From: Gammaproteobacteria bacterium
GTDB taxonomy: Bacteria > Pseudomonadota > Gammaproteobacteria > Steroidobacterales > GCA-2729495
DNA: 63,173 bases
Direction: 5' to 3'
Assembly: GCA_028285245.1 (NCBI GenBank)
Contig: JANQPY010000017.1
Location: forward strand, 1 to 63,173
The notes under the pieces were generated by a model that was not told the DNA's origin, searched no databases, and saw only the letters and a list, made by a program, of their open reading frames with translations. Shown piece by piece: positions 35,735 through 46,673 of this stretch; the first letter of the stretch is position 1, and each line of letters opens with the position of its first letter. The translations under genes and the position numbers were made by a program.

Positions 35735-36556
35735 CTATACGGCACGCAGCAGCTCGTTGATGCCGACTTTGCTGCGCGTTTTCTCGTCGACCCTTTTTAC
35801 GATGACTGCGCAGGCCAGGTTGCAGTTGCCGGTGCTCGAAGGCAACGTGCCGGGGACGACGACGGCCCCCGCGGGCACCCGGCCATACAGCACTTCATCG
35901 CGCTCGCGATCGTAAATCCGCGTACTTTGTCCGATGAATACGCCCATTGAGATGACTGCACCTTGCTCAACGATAACGCCCTCCACGATCTCGGAGCGTG
36001 CACCAATAAAGCAGTTGTCTTCGATGATCGTTGGGTTGGCCTGCAGCGGCTCCAGCACGCCGCCAATGCCTGCGCCCCCGGACAGGTGAACGTGTTTGCC
36101 AATCTGCGCACAGCTACCCACTGTGGCCCAGGTATCCACCATAGTGCCCTCATCAACATAAGCACCAATGTTTACGTACGAAGGCATGAGTACCACGCCG
36201 CCGGCAATATAGGCGCCCCGACGCACCACTGCCTGAGGCACGACGCGAACGCCTTGCCCCGCCATTTCATCATCACTCAGGCCGGCATATTTAAGCGGCA
36301 CTTTGTCGTAGAACTGCGTATACCCTGCATCGATCGGCCGATTCTCGGCCAATGCAAAGGAAAGCAGCACAGCCTTCTTCAACCATTGGTTGACCACCCA
36401 GTTGCCGCCTTCCTGATGGGCAACGCGCGCTTCACCCCGATCAAGTTGATCGAGCGCTGTGGCTACGGCCTCGGCTACTTCGGCCGGTGCATTCTGAGCA
36501 TTTAGCTCACTGCGGCGATCAAACGCCTGTTCAATGGTTTTCTGCAGCGATGACAT
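35735..36556 (-). CDS. dapD: Tetrahydrodipicolinate N-succinyltransferase
   Basis: A 273-residue left-handed beta-helix transferase that moves succinyl from succinyl-CoA to tetrahydrodipicolinate. It has an N-terminal helical part ([15 protein letters not shown]), hexapeptide-rich turns ([36 protein letters not shown]), and the conserved [16 protein letters not shown]. The extra 76 open codons upstream overlap glnD and are not part of it; AGGAGAA lies before the chosen ATG. It lies 19 bases after glnD. Confidence 0.97.
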   Translation of the reverse strand: MSSLQKTIEQAFDRRSELNAQNAPAEVAEAVATALDQLDRGEARVAHQEGGNWVVNQWLKKAVLLSFALAENRPIDAGYTQFYDKVPLKYAGLSDDEMAGQGVRVVPQAVVRRGAYIAGGVVLMPSYVNIGAYVDEGTMVDTWATVGSCAQIGKHVHLSGGAGIGGVLEPLQANPTIIEDNCFIGARSEIVEGVIVEQGAVISMGVFIGQSTRIYDRERDEVLYGRVPAGAVVVPGTLPSSTGNCNLACAVIVKRVDEKTRSKVGINELLRAV

Positions 36557-36575
36557 CGGTTCTCCTGCCTGTTCT

Positions 36576-39320
36576 TTAGCTCTTCCCCGGCGCGGCCAGG
36601 GCTGTTTCCAGCGTCTGTGTAAGTTCAGCCTGAATGGTCTCAGTGACCGGCCGGTTTTCCTGGTCCGTGATGTAGAACACATCTTCAGCCCGTTCGCCCA
36701 CAGTGACGATCTTGGCGGTCTGAATTCGGATCTCTCGATCCCGAAGTATCTTGCCGATCTCACACAGCATACCCGGGCGATCACCAGTCACAATCTCCAT
36801 CACTGTGCGCTGATTGCGTTCGTCGTTCGCAAAGCTAACCAGTGGTTTGGTTGGGAACATTCGAATCTGCCGGGGAACGCGGCGACTGATTGTCGGAGAC
36901 TCAAGCGGCCCTTCATGCATCGCTTGCTCTAACCGGTGCCGAATCTGCTGAATGCGGCGGCTCTCGGCGGGCTGGGTGCCGTCGGCCTCCAGCACGACAA
37001 AAGTTGCAAGGCTGCGGTCATTGAGGAGAGGCACGATGCGCGCGTCGGTCACGTTGAGACCCATCTCGTCAAATACCGCGGTGGCCGTTGCAAAGGTGAA
37101 GCGTTCCTGTGGCGTGAACAGGAATGCTGCGGTGCCGCCGCCTACGGACTGCTCGCGTACATCAACGACGATGGGTTTTTTCTCGTTGCCTGGCTCGGCC
37201 AACAGACGGCTATGCGCATGGATTTCTTCCGGTCTGCAGCGGAGAAAGTAATCCTCACTGAATTGCCGCCAGATTCTCTCCAGCTGGTCTGCGGCGATGC
37301 CGTCAGCGTTGAGAAGCTGTCGCGCCTCTTCCTTGCGGGCGGCAAGCAATTGTTCCTTGTCAACCGTAACCGCCAGGCCGCGGCGCAGCGCCTGTCGCGC
37401 CAGGCGACGCAGTTCAGCAAACAGCTGCGCGCGCCAGGAGTTCCACAATTCGGGGTTTGTGGCTCTGACGTCCGCAACCGTCAGCACATACAGATAATCA
37501 AGACGCAGCTCATCGCCTACAATTTGCGCAAAGTCACGTATCACCTCTGGATCGCCAAGGTCCTTCTTCTGGGCGGTTAGCGAAAGGAGTAAATGGTGCC
37601 GGACCAGCCAGGCAACCAGGCGGGCGTCGTACTCGCTCATGCCATGTTCGCGGCAAAACGTTTCCGCCTCTACAGCGCCGAGTTCCGAGTGATCGCCCCC
37701 CCGGCCTTTGGCGATGTCATGAAACAGACCAGCGAGATAGGCTAACTCCGGGCGCGCCAGTCCCTGCATGATCTCGGAGCACAGCGGGAACTCATGGTCA
37801 AAGCGGCTGAGCGCAAAGCGGCGCAAATTGCTGACTACAAATAAAGTGTGAGCATCGACCGTATAGGTGTGAAACAGGTCGTACTGCATGCGGCCGACGA
37901 TGCGGCCGAAAGCTGGAATGTATCGGCCGAGAACGCCGTAGAGGTTCATGCGCCGCAGTTCGTGGGTCACGCCCTCCGGCGCCCGGAGTATCTGCAGAAA
38001 CAGCGCTTGGTTACGGGGGTCCTGCCTGAACGCATCATCGATCAGGTACAGATCCCGCCGGATCACCGTGATGGTCTTCGCTGCAACGCCCTGGATTTCT
38101 TCGGTCTGCTGCAAGATGAGAAAGATCTCCAGCAATGCGGAGGGATCGCGCTCGAAGACATCATCATCAGCGATCTGCAGGAAACCGTTCTTTACGTTGA
38201 AGCGCGGGTTCAGCGGCTGAGGCTCCGCTTTCGGGTCGAGCAAAATCGCTTCCTGGAAAAGCTGCAGCATCATTTCATTGAGCCGGCTCAGCTCCATGAC
38301 CGTGCGGTAGAACTTCTGCATTAGCTGCTCAACCGCCAGCATGTAGGTGCCATCCTTGTAGCCGCAGAGTTCTGCGATTCGGGATTGGTGATCAAACAGC
38401 AGGCGATCCTCGCGCCGCCCGGTCAGGATATGCAGTGCAAACCGCAGGTAGCGCAGGAACTCTTGTCCCTGATTGAGAAGCCTCAGCTGGACCGGGGTCA
38501 GAAAGCCGCGTTCTCGCAGCGCTGCCAACTCGCCGGTGCCGAAGTGCCGCTGGCTGATCCAGGAAATAGTTTGCACGTCCCGGAGGCAGCCGGGCCCGTT
38601 CTTTACGTTTGGTTCGAGCTTGTACGGGGTATCGTCGTACTGCGCATGGCGCGCTTCCTGCTCCTTTAGCTTGGCGCGCAGGAACTCACGCACAGGCCAG
38701 ATCTGGTCTGGTCCCACGGCCGACTGCATGCGTCCAAACAGTGTTGCCGACCCCGTGAGCAACCGCGCTTCCTGAAGGTTGGTTGCTGTTGACAGGTCGC
38801 GGTGGCTTTCCTCTACGCAGCTCTGCACCGAGCGGGTAGCGTGACCGAGCTCAAGCCCGACATCCCACAGCAGCGTGAACAGCGCGGCGACGGGTTCCTG
38901 TACCGCTTTGGGGTCGGTGGCATCGTCGAGCAGCAGCAACAGATCGATGTCTGAGCAGGGATGCAGCTCGCCCCGCCCGTAGCCTCCGACGGCAACCAAC
39001 GCGGCCTCTGGCAGTGCAGTGGCGCAGGTCTGTTGCCAGGCTGCCTCAACAATCAGGTCTACAAGCCTGGCGCGTTCCTGCACCAGGCTGCTGGCCGACT
39101 GACCGTGCAAGAACGCCATGGTCAGGCCATCACTGCCAGCGCTTAGAGCAGACTTCAGGGGTTCCAGCGCGCCGGTACTGTCGGCGATGCGATCAGTGAT
39201 CGCCTGCCAATCCAGGCCCAACCGGTCGGCTCTCAGGAAAACGCTGGCAGCGTCTGCGTGTTCAGGCGCAAGGAGATCTGCGACAGGCCCCGGTAACGAC
39301 GACGCGGAAACCGCTGTCAC
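36576..39320 (-). CDS. glnD: PII uridylyltransferase/uridylyl-removing enzyme
   Basis: A 914-residue nitrogen sensor that uridylylates PII protein at low glutamine. The nucleotidyltransferase core is [19 protein letters not shown]. The HD domain for removal is [17 protein letters not shown]. Two ACT domains at the C-terminus bind glutamine. The GTG start overlaps the map stop as GTGA and has GAGGAG six bases upstream, so it is preferred over further upstream codons. The order map-glnD-dapD is the classical gammaproteobacterial one. Confidence 0.96.
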   Translation of the reverse strand: MTAVSASSLPGPVADLLAPEHADAASVFLRADRLGLDWQAITDRIADSTGALEPLKSALSAGSDGLTMAFLHGQSASSLVQERARLVDLIVEAAWQQTCATALPEAALVAVGGYGRGELHPCSDIDLLLLLDDATDPKAVQEPVAALFTLLWDVGLELGHATRSVQSCVEESHRDLSTATNLQEARLLTGSATLFGRMQSAVGPDQIWPVREFLRAKLKEQEARHAQYDDTPYKLEPNVKNGPGCLRDVQTISWISQRHFGTGELAALRERGFLTPVQLRLLNQGQEFLRYLRFALHILTGRREDRLLFDHQSRIAELCGYKDGTYMLAVEQLMQKFYRTVMELSRLNEMMLQLFQEAILLDPKAEPQPLNPRFNVKNGFLQIADDDVFERDPSALLEIFLILQQTEEIQGVAAKTITVIRRDLYLIDDAFRQDPRNQALFLQILRAPEGVTHELRRMNLYGVLGRYIPAFGRIVGRMQYDLFHTYTVDAHTLFVVSNLRRFALSRFDHEFPLCSEIMQGLARPELAYLAGLFHDIAKGRGGDHSELGAVEAETFCREHGMSEYDARLVAWLVRHHLLLSLTAQKKDLGDPEVIRDFAQIVGDELRLDYLYVLTVADVRATNPELWNSWRAQLFAELRRLARQALRRGLAVTVDKEQLLAARKEEARQLLNADGIAADQLERIWRQFSEDYFLRCRPEEIHAHSRLLAEPGNEKKPIVVDVREQSVGGGTAAFLFTPQERFTFATATAVFDEMGLNVTDARIVPLLNDRSLATFVVLEADGTQPAESRRIQQIRHRLEQAMHEGPLESPTISRRVPRQIRMFPTKPLVSFANDERNQRTVMEIVTGDRPGMLCEIGKILRDREIRIQTAKIVTVGERAEDVFYITDQENRPVTETIQAELTQTLETALAAPGKS

Positions 39321-40084
39321 TGACGCTCCTCTGCGCCGAGGGTCAGAACTTCGAAGCCGTCGGGCGTAACCAGCAGGGTGTGCTCCCACTGAGCCGACAG
39401 GGAGTGGTCTCGCGTGACAACCGTCCAGCCGTCCTTCAGGAGCCGGACATGGCGCCGGCCGGCGTTGACCATCGGTTCGATGGTGAAGGCCATGCCCTCA
39501 ACAATTTCCGTCCCTGTGCCGGGAGTGCCGTAGTGCAGGACCTGCGGATCCTCATGAAACACGCGCCCTATGCCGTGGCCGCAATATTCACGCACCACAC
39601 TAAAACTATGCCGCTCAACGTGCTGCTGGATTACATGGCCGATATCGCCAAGACGCGCTCCCGGCTTTACCTGTTCGATGCCGAGCCACATCGCCTCGCG
39701 AGCCACCTCAGCGACGCGTGCTGCCCGCGGATTGGCTTTGCCGACGTGAAAAATTCTGCTGCTGTCGCCGTGGAAGCCATCTTTGATAACGGTGATATCG
39801 ATGTTGATCATGTCGCCGTTGCGCAGGCGCTTGTCGCTCGGAATGCCGTGGCAGACCACATGGTTTACTGATGTGCAGATGGATTTCGGAAATCCACGAT
39901 AGTTGAGCGGGGCAGGCGTAGCGGCCTGTACATCCACGATGTAGTCGTGGCATATCTGATCGAGTTCGTCGGTTGTGGTCCCGGCGACAACGTACTCACC
40001 GATCATGTCCAGCACGTCCGCTGTCAGGCGTCCGGCGGTGCGCATCGCCTGCTGCTCATCGGAGTTCTTGATGGTGATTGTCAT
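39317..40084 (-). CDS. map: Type I methionine aminopeptidase
   Basis: A 255-residue cobalt/manganese-type peptidase that removes the starting methionine from new proteins. Metal-ligand regions are NIDITVIKDGFHGDSS, YCGHGIGRVFHEDP, AFTIEPMV and SAQWEHTLLV. It begins the map-glnD-dapD-dapE operon and is divergent from rpsB, the usual arrangement in gammaproteobacteria. Confidence 0.97.
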   Translation of the reverse strand: MTITIKNSDEQQAMRTAGRLTADVLDMIGEYVVAGTTTDELDQICHDYIVDVQAATPAPLNYRGFPKSICTSVNHVVCHGIPSDKRLRNGDMINIDITVIKDGFHGDSSRIFHVGKANPRAARVAEVAREAMWLGIEQVKPGARLGDIGHVIQQHVERHSFSVVREYCGHGIGRVFHEDPQVLHYGTPGTGTEIVEGMAFTIEPMVNAGRRHVRLLKDGWTVVTRDHSLSAQWEHTLLVTPDGFEVLTLGAEERQ

Positions 40085-40224
40085 GCTGCTTGCTGCACCG
40101 GCTGAAGCGGCTGGACCGCTGGCAGAGCGGACCGGCCTCGCTGGCGGGTCATTGAGTTAAGTGGCGTCCGCGATCCGCCGCCAGATGACGGCTTTCGCCA
40201 GCATTTCGGCGCCATACCGGCGCG

Positions 40225-40253
40225 TTGTTGCCTGCGGACCGCTATGGTATAAA
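40225..40253 (+). promoter_or_regulatory. Candidate promoter of the rpsB-tsf operon
   Basis: TTGTTG, a 17-base spacer and TATAAA, followed by a GC-rich discriminator (GCGCGCGCC). It lies about 110 bases before the rpsB start, leaving a leader long enough for the known S2 autoregulation of this operon. I did not identify the S2-binding structure itself. Confidence 0.55.
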
Positions 40254-40365
40254 GCGCGCGCCTTTCAGGCAATAAATCCACACATGTACCGGCACATGCG
40301 GCCGGGTGCCCGGCTGGACCGGGTTGCCGTATGGGGTACATGGAGGCTCAACCCGGGAGAAAATT

Positions 40366-41319
40366 GTGAGCGATATCAGCATGCGCCAGATGCTTGAGGC
40401 TGGCGTGCACTTTGGGCATCAGACCCGCTATTGGAATCCGAAAATGGCGCCGTTCATTTTCGGATCCCGTAACAACATTCACATCATCAACCTGGAGCGG
40501 ACCGTCCCGCTTTTCCAGGAAGCCTGTAACTTCGTGAAACGGGTGGTCGCCGATGGCGGCACAGTGCTGTTTGTTGGTACCAAGCGATCGGCGCAGGAGG
40601 CTGTGCGTCGCGAAGCCGAACGCTGCGGTATGCCGTTCGTCAGCCATCGCTGGCTCGGTGGGATGCTGACAAATTTCAAGACGATTCGTCAGTCGATCAA
40701 GCGTCTCGAAGAAATCGAGCAGATGCAGGAGGACGGAACCGCCGGCCAGCTCACCAAGAAGGAGGCTTTGGGCCTGCGCCGCGAGCAGGAAAAGCTGGAG
40801 CGTAGTCTGGGTGGTATCAAGAACCTGAACTCTCTGCCAGATGCGGTTTTTGTGATTGATGTCGGCCACGAGAAGATTGCCGTGCATGAGGCTCGGGTGT
40901 TGGGCATACCGGTCGTCGGTGTTGTGGATACCAACTGCGCGCCTGATGAGGTCGATTTCGTGATCCCCGGCAACGATGACGCGATGCGCGCCGCGCAGCT
41001 TTACGCACAGGGAGCTGCCGATGCAGTCCTTGCCGGCAAAGAGTCTATTCCCAGCCTGCCTGCGGGTGAAGATGATTTCGTTGAGATGGACGCCGAAGGC
41101 AAACCTCGCGGGACGGCGGACAAGGGCAGCCGCAGCAAAGCCACACGGAAAAAGCGCGCCACCAAGGCGGCGGCCCCAGCGGCCGCGCCAACCGGTGAGA
41201 GCGGCGCAGAGACCAATAGTCCCGCGACGCCGGCCGATGGGCCCGACAGCGGGTCTGACGGAGGGTCAGGCGCTCCGCCTGAGCAGGCCGCTGCAGACAA
41301 AACTGCTGAGGGTGATTGA
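40366..41319 (+). CDS. rpsB: 30S ribosomal protein S2 with long C-terminal tail
   Basis: A 317-residue protein against 241 in E. coli. Residues 1-243 are a standard S2 ([53 protein letters not shown]). Beyond [11 protein letters not shown] there are about 75 extra residues rich in Ala, Lys, Gly, Pro, Ser and Asp, first basic ([13 protein letters not shown]) and then acidic, probably disordered. The GTG start is supported by GGGAGA upstream and by alignment of SDISMRQML with the E. coli N-terminus. The tsf gene follows after five bases. Confidence 0.96.
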   Translation: MSDISMRQMLEAGVHFGHQTRYWNPKMAPFIFGSRNNIHIINLERTVPLFQEACNFVKRVVADGGTVLFVGTKRSAQEAVRREAERCGMPFVSHRWLGGMLTNFKTIRQSIKRLEEIEQMQEDGTAGQLTKKEALGLRREQEKLERSLGGIKNLNSLPDAVFVIDVGHEKIAVHEARVLGIPVVGVVDTNCAPDEVDFVIPGNDDAMRAAQLYAQGAADAVLAGKESIPSLPAGEDDFVEMDAEGKPRGTADKGSRSKATRKKRATKAAAPAAAPTGESGAETNSPATPADGPDSGSDGGSGAPPEQAAADKTAEGD

Positions 41320-41324
41320 AGACG

Positions 41325-42203
41325 ATGGCCATCACAGCAAGCTTGGTAAAGGAGCTCCGCGAGCGGACGGGCGCGGGGATGATGGAGTGCAAGAAGGCGC
41401 TGGTCGAGGTTGGCGGCGACCTGGATGCGGCGCAGGATTATCTGCGTAAGCATGGACAAGCTAAAGCCGACAAAAAGGCCGGCCGGGTTGCCGCGGAAGG
41501 TCGTATCGAGCTCGCGGAAGGCGACAGCTCGGCAGTCTTGCTTGAGGTCAACTGCGAAACAGATTTCGTCGCAAAAGACGAGAACTTCCTGGAGTTTACT
41601 CGGCAAGTTGCCGCAACAGCGCTATCGAATAGCCCCGCCAGCGTCGAGGAGTTGATGGCACAAGCTGGCAGCGCAGGGAGTCTTGAGGAAGCTCGCAAAG
41701 GGCTGATCGCGAAAATCGGCGAGAACATAACGGTGCGACGGTTTTCGGTCGTGGAACCGAAGGGCGAATTGGGTGCCTATCTGCACGGCGACCGCATTGG
41801 TGTGTTGGTCGATGTCGTCGGCGGCGACGATGTGTTGCGCCGGGATCTCGCCATGCACATCGCCGCTGTGAATCCCCGCTGCGTGTCCGCGGATGATTTA
41901 CCCAGCGAGGAGGTCGAGCGCGAGCGGCAGCTCCTCGCAGATCAGGCGGCGCAGGAAGGCAAGCCTGAAGCGATTGTGGAAAAGATGGTGGAAGGGCGCC
42001 TGCGCAAGTATCTAAAAGACATTACGCTACTTGGGCAACCGTTCGTTAAGGATCCTGACATCGACGTCGGGCAGCTCGTTAAAGGCCATCAGGCGACCGT
42101 GCAGGGCTTTGTTCGATTTGAGGTCGGCGAAGGTATTGAGAAGCGAGTCGAAGATTTTGCGGCCGAGGTGCAGGCGCAGGTTGCGGCTCAGCAGAAAGGT
42201 TAG
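41325..42203 (+). CDS. tsf: Elongation factor Ts
   Basis: A 292-residue exchange factor that reloads EF-Tu with GTP. The UBA-like N-terminus ASLVKELRERTGAGMMECKKAL and the core LEVNCETDFVAKDENF are diagnostic. The ATG is chosen over a TTG three codons upstream because MAITASLVKELR matches the family. It is cotranscribed with rpsB. Confidence 0.97.
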   Translation: MAITASLVKELRERTGAGMMECKKALVEVGGDLDAAQDYLRKHGQAKADKKAGRVAAEGRIELAEGDSSAVLLEVNCETDFVAKDENFLEFTRQVAATALSNSPASVEELMAQAGSAGSLEEARKGLIAKIGENITVRRFSVVEPKGELGAYLHGDRIGVLVDVVGGDDVLRRDLAMHIAAVNPRCVSADDLPSEEVERERQLLADQAAQEGKPEAIVEKMVEGRLRKYLKDITLLGQPFVKDPDIDVGQLVKGHQATVQGFVRFEVGEGIEKRVEDFAAEVQAQVAAQQKG

Positions 42204-42278
42204 CCGGACCAGACTTACTGAGGCCTCAGTCAACTGTCGCCCGGTTCATTTTGAGCACACAGTCGGAGGGCGCATCGA

Positions 42279-43007
42279 TTGACTAGCCAACCGAAGACCC
42301 AGCAGAAGCGCTTGCTGCTAAAGCTTAGCGGAGAGGCGCTGCTTGGGGGCGAGGACTACGGAATTGACCCGGCCGTGCTGGCGCGCATAGCCGACGAGAT
42401 TCAGCAAGTTCTCGCCATGCGCGTGCAGGTTGGTGTCGTGATCGGTGGCGGCAACATCTTTCGCGGTGCGGGACTCGCGCGTGCCGGCATGGACAGGGTG
42501 ACGGGCGACCACATGGGGATGCTGGCAACCGTCATCAATTCACTTGCACTCCAAGATGCGCTTGAGCGCATCGGCGTCTACTCGCGGGTGATGTCGGCGC
42601 TGCAGATCAATGAAATCTGCGAGGACTACATTCGCCGCCGTGCTGTGCGGCATCTGGAGAAGGGCCGGGTCGCCATCTTCGCAGCCGGCACGGGTAATCC
42701 GTTTTTCACGACCGACACCGCGGCAGCCCTGCGAGCGATCGAGATTGGTGCAGATCTGCTCGCCAAGGCCACCAAGGTTGACGGCATCTACTCAGCTGAT
42801 CCAATGGTCGATGAGGCGGCGCGCCGCTATGATCAGCTCACGTTCGATCGAGTGATTGAGGACAAGCTCAACGTCATGGACACGACCGCTGTCGTCATGT
42901 GCCGGGACAATGGTCTGCCCATTCGGGTCTTCAACCTGAATGAGTCCGGCGCGCTGGTTAGCCTGGCCCGCGGTGACGAAGTTGGCACGCTAGTGCTGGC
43001 AGAGTAG
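42279..43007 (+). CDS. pyrH: UMP kinase
   Basis: A 242-residue amino-acid-kinase-fold enzyme that phosphorylates [38 protein letters not shown] and [17 protein letters not shown] are present. The start is TTG, with GGAGGG nine bases before it; no ATG or GTG start would keep the N-terminal strand. It follows tsf and precedes frr as usual. Confidence 0.97.
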   Translation: MTSQPKTQQKRLLLKLSGEALLGGEDYGIDPAVLARIADEIQQVLAMRVQVGVVIGGGNIFRGAGLARAGMDRVTGDHMGMLATVINSLALQDALERIGVYSRVMSALQINEICEDYIRRRAVRHLEKGRVAIFAAGTGNPFFTTDTAAALRAIEIGADLLAKATKVDGIYSADPMVDEAARRYDQLTFDRVIEDKLNVMDTTAVVMCRDNGLPIRVFNLNESGALVSLARGDEVGTLVLAE

Positions 43008-43038
43008 GGCGGCACAACGGAGGTAGACGACCGGCGCC

Positions 43039-43596
43039 ATGATCGACGATATCAAGCAAGACATTGACGTCAGGATGCAGAAAAGCCTGGAATCGCTCGC
43101 CCTGGCTTTTCGCAAGTTGCGGACTGGCCGGGCCCAGACCAGCCTGCTGGAGCACCTCACCGTGGATTACTACGGTAGCGAAGTCCCACTGTCACAGACT
43201 GCGAACCTGGCAGTGGAGGACGCGCGGACATTGACTGTGACACCGTGGGAGAAACAGATGGTGCCCGTCATTGAGAAGGCCATCATGAATTCGGACCTCG
43301 GCCTGACTCCGGCGACTGCCGGCACCGTGATCCGCGTGCCACTCCCGGCGCTGACTGAGGAACGGCGTCGCGATCTGGCCCGTCTGGTTAAGCAGGAAGC
43401 GGAAAACGCACGGATCGCCGTACGCAATATTCGTCGGGACGCGCTTCAGGATCTAAAGGAGCTATTGAAAGAAAAAGAGCTGACCGAGGACGAAGAGCGC
43501 CGCGGCCAGCAGCTTGTGCAGGAAGTGACCGATCGGTATGTTGCAGAGATCGATAGTGTCTCTGAGGAAAAACAGAAAGAAATCATGGATTTCTAG
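43039..43596 (+). CDS. frr: Ribosome recycling factor
   Basis: A 185-residue two-domain protein that splits post-termination ribosomes together with [37 protein letters not shown] and [17 protein letters not shown] are hallmarks. Length and position are standard; uppS follows after 15 bases. Confidence 0.98.
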   Translation: MIDDIKQDIDVRMQKSLESLALAFRKLRTGRAQTSLLEHLTVDYYGSEVPLSQTANLAVEDARTLTVTPWEKQMVPVIEKAIMNSDLGLTPATAGTVIRVPLPALTEERRRDLARLVKQEAENARIAVRNIRRDALQDLKELLKEKELTEDEERRGQQLVQEVTDRYVAEIDSVSEEKQKEIMDF

Positions 43597-43611
43597 GCTT
43601 TACTTACTTAG

Positions 43612-44364
43612 ATGTCTGACAACTGCGCCAGCCACCTCAACGTCTTGCCCCGGCATGTCGCCATCATTATGGATGGCAACGGCCGCTGGGCAAGCCGGCA
43701 TGGCCGCGCGCGGCACTCGGGTCATCGTGCAGGAGTACGGTCGGCACGCGCCATAGTTGAGGCCAGCGCCAAGGCAGGGGTTGAGGTACTCACGCTGTTC
43801 GCATTCAGCAGCGAAAACTGGCATCGGCCGGCGGATGAGGTCAACAGCCTGATGCGGCTCTTTATAGAAGTGCTGCAGCGCGAGGTTGAAGCCCTCGATG
43901 AAAACGATATTGAACTGCGTTTCGTGGGTGACCGCGCGCAGCTACCGACCATTCTGCGGCGGCGTATGGCGGACGCGGAGGCCCGTACCGCTGGCAATAC
44001 CCGCATGAAGTTAGTGCTGGCCATTGGTTATGGCGGCCGGTGGGACATGCTGCAGGCAGTTCAGCGAATTGCGACCAAGGTGCGCGACGGGGAACTCGAC
44101 GCGGGCGCGATTGACCAAAAACTACTGGATCGGCATACGTCTATGGCGGGTTTGCCAGATGTGGACCTGCTGGTCAGAACGGGCGGTGAATATCGAATTA
44201 GCAATTTTCTCCTGTGGGATCTGGCTTACGCGGAGATTTTCTTTACCGAGACCCTGTGGCCAGACTTTGATTCGGCCGAGCTGGATGCGGCCTTGGATTT
44301 CTTTGGCCAGCGGCTCAGGCGGTTTGGCCGCACGTCCGATCAGCTCGAGGTCGCAGCGGACTAG
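43612..44364 (+). CDS. uppS: Undecaprenyl diphosphate synthase (cis-prenyltransferase)
   Basis: A 250-residue enzyme that makes the C55 lipid carrier used for peptidoglycan and polysaccharide, including the substrate of the WecA-like enzyme encoded near 14 kb. HVAIIMDGNGRWA holds the catalytic aspartate; FAFSSENWHRP and VRTGGEYRISNFLLWDLAY are conserved. It is followed by cdsA after about 30 bases. Confidence 0.97.
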   Translation: MSDNCASHLNVLPRHVAIIMDGNGRWASRHGRARHSGHRAGVRSARAIVEASAKAGVEVLTLFAFSSENWHRPADEVNSLMRLFIEVLQREVEALDENDIELRFVGDRAQLPTILRRRMADAEARTAGNTRMKLVLAIGYGGRWDMLQAVQRIATKVRDGELDAGAIDQKLLDRHTSMAGLPDVDLLVRTGGEYRISNFLLWDLAYAEIFFTETLWPDFDSAELDAALDFFGQRLRRFGRTSDQLEVAAD

Positions 44365-44395
44365 CCGCCGCTGGCGCGCCGATCGCCGGATCGCC

Positions 44396-45214
44396 ATGAA
44401 CAAGCTACTGCAGCGAATTATCACGGCAGTCGTGCTGCTCGCGCTGATTCTAACCGTGATGTTCGCGCTGCCCACAGCGGCGGTTGTGGCGATCCTTGGT
44501 ACCTTTATGCTCGCGGCAGCATGGGAATGGGCAGGCTTCCTGTCCATCCGTTCGGGTGTGATCCGCGCGCTTTACGTGGCGGCTTTCGCTGTCGCGTTGC
44601 TTGGCATCCTTTGGTCAATTCCGGGTTCTCTCCCGCTGAGCTGGTTGCTGGCGGCGAGTTTGCTCTGGTGGACAGTTGCTCTGGTACTGGTGTTCAGGTT
44701 TCCGGTGCCAATAGCACCGCCCGTGACCGCAGTGTGCGGCTTCCTGATCCTGCTGCCGGCTTGGGCGGGCCTCGTGGGCCTGCTCAGGATTCCGGTGATC
44801 GGGGAGTACGTTGTGCTGTATTTGCTCGCCATCATCTGGGCGGCTGATGTTGGCGCGTACTTTGCGGGACGCCATCTCGGCCGCGTGAAGCTAGCGCCCC
44901 ACGTGAGCCCCGCCAAAACCTGGGAAGGCGTCGCCGGTGGGGCCCTGCTGGCAGTGAGCGTCGCCGCTGCGGGGGCCGGAGTCGTTGGCGTGCCATTGGT
45001 CGTGGCTGTCCCGCTGGCGCTCAGTCTCACTCTGATCTCAGTCCTCGGCGATCTGACGGTGAGTTTGTTCAAGCGCAATGCCGGCGTGAAGGACAGCGGT
45101 AACCTGTTTCCTGGTCATGGCGGAGTGCTGGATCGTTTTGACAGCGTCGCGGCGGCGGTCCCATTGTTCGCTAGCGTAGCGATTTGGGCCCGTTTGTTTG
45201 CGTTGGAAGCATAG
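44396..45214 (+). CDS. cdsA: Phosphatidate cytidylyltransferase
   Basis: A 272-residue polytopic membrane enzyme that makes CDP-diacylglycerol for phospholipids. The family signature near the C-terminus is SPAKTWEGVAGG followed by LFKRNAGVKDSGNLFPGHGG with LDRFDS. About seven hydrophobic helices are seen. The frame is open far upstream into uppS, but MNKLLQRIITAV is the natural start. In most relatives dxr would follow; here rseP does. Confidence 0.95.
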   Translation: MNKLLQRIITAVVLLALILTVMFALPTAAVVAILGTFMLAAAWEWAGFLSIRSGVIRALYVAAFAVALLGILWSIPGSLPLSWLLAASLLWWTVALVLVFRFPVPIAPPVTAVCGFLILLPAWAGLVGLLRIPVIGEYVVLYLLAIIWAADVGAYFAGRHLGRVKLAPHVSPAKTWEGVAGGALLAVSVAAAGAGVVGVPLVVAVPLALSLTLISVLGDLTVSLFKRNAGVKDSGNLFPGHGGVLDRFDSVAAAVPLFASVAIWARLFALEA

Positions 45215-45305
45215 GGTGTTGCGCGCCACAACGACGGGTTGAGATGATTGGGCAACTGTTGTTTCTGTCGCCGCGTCGCGGCGCGCGCCACGGATTTTTA
45301 GGTTC

Positions 45306-46673
45306 ATGATCGACGTCCTGACCAGCGTATTGGCGTTTCTGTTTGCCATCTGTGTACTGGTGGCGGTGCATGAATGGGGCCACTACATTGTTGCGCGTCT
45401 GTGCGGCGTCAAAGTGCTGCGTTTCTCCATCGGCTTCGGTCGCCCGCTGTGGTTGCGTCGTGCGGGACCAGACCAAACTGAATACTGCCTCTCCGCGATC
45501 CCAATCGGTGGCTATGTTCGGCTCCTGGATGAACGCGATGGCTCAGTCGCCCCCCAGGAAGTCGAGCGGAGTTTCAATCGGCGTCCTTTCTGGCACCGCG
45601 TTGCCATACTTTTTGCCGGACCCGGTCTGAACTTTGTGTTTGCCGTGCTGGCGTACTGGCTGATATTCGTGCTGGGCGTTCCCGGCATGAAGCCGGTGGT
45701 CGGCACGGTCGAGCCAGACTCGGTGGCGGCCGAGGCCGGCATCCTTGAAGGCGACGAGGTAACCGCGGTTGGGGGCCGGCCGGTGGCCACGTGGGAGGGT
45801 GCCGTGCTTGCCATGCTGGATGAACTGCTGGCCGCCGGTGATATCGGCTTGGCGGTCGTCGGTAGCGATGGCCAGGAGCGGCGGGTCACGCTTGCCACTA
45901 GTGGCAGTGAGTCCGCGCTGACCGAACCCGGCCAGCTTTTTTCGGGAATCGGATTTTCTACCTGGTCACCGATACTGGAGCCCGTGATTGATGAAGTCCT
46001 GGCGAATGGGACTGCCGCGAGCGCCGGGCTCAGGTCGGGGGATCGAATTCTGGCAGTCGGTAGTCAGGAGTTTTCCCGCTGGAGCGATTGGAAAGAGTTC
46101 GTGCAGGCCCGGCCCGGCGAGACTGTAGACGTTGTGGTGTTGCGCGAGGGTGTCAGGATCCGCTTGCCACTTGCTATCGGTAAGGTCGAGAACGAGGGCG
46201 GCACGATCGGGCAGATTGGCGCCACCGCCAGAGCGCCACTGGAATTGTTTGCCAGCATGCGTTCAGTGCAGCGTTACCCTGGCCTGCAGGCATTCGGCGA
46301 GGCGCTGGGCAAGACATGGGACATGACTGCACTGACTGTGCGCATGCTGGTTCGAATGGTCACGGGCGATGTGTCGGTCAAGAACATCAGCGGTCCGATC
46401 AACATTGCCCAGTTCGCCGGGTATACGGCGAGCTCAGGTCTCGTCTCTTTTGTCAGCTTTCTGGCCATCGTGAGCATTAGTTTAGGGATTCTTAACCTGC
46501 TGCCAGTGCCGATGCTGGATGGCGGGCAAATTGTGTACCAGGTTGTCGAAGCGCTAAAGGGCAGCCCCCTTTCTGACAGGTCGCTGATCATTGGTCAGCA
46601 AATGGGCATCCTGTTCCTGCTGGTGCTTATGACCTTTGCCTTTTATAACGACCTGTCCCGGCTGCTGGGCTGA
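45306..46673 (+). CDS. rseP: Site-2 intramembrane zinc protease
   Basis: A 455-residue inner-membrane protease that cuts the anti-sigma factor RseA in the envelope stress response. The zinc motif is VAVHEWGHY at the N-terminus, with the second metal site in LLPVPMLDGGQIV near the C-terminus. Two PDZ domains lie between (around GTVEPDSVAAEAGILEGDEV and ANGTAASAGLRSGDRIL). It lies directly before bamA as in gammaproteobacteria; the stop TGA touches the bamA GTG. Confidence 0.96.
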   Translation: MIDVLTSVLAFLFAICVLVAVHEWGHYIVARLCGVKVLRFSIGFGRPLWLRRAGPDQTEYCLSAIPIGGYVRLLDERDGSVAPQEVERSFNRRPFWHRVAILFAGPGLNFVFAVLAYWLIFVLGVPGMKPVVGTVEPDSVAAEAGILEGDEVTAVGGRPVATWEGAVLAMLDELLAAGDIGLAVVGSDGQERRVTLATSGSESALTEPGQLFSGIGFSTWSPILEPVIDEVLANGTAASAGLRSGDRILAVGSQEFSRWSDWKEFVQARPGETVDVVVLREGVRIRLPLAIGKVENEGGTIGQIGATARAPLELFASMRSVQRYPGLQAFGEALGKTWDMTALTVRMLVRMVTGDVSVKNISGPINIAQFAGYTASSGLVSFVSFLAIVSISLGILNLLPVPMLDGGQIVYQVVEALKGSPLSDRSLIIGQQMGILFLLVLMTFAFYNDLSRLLG

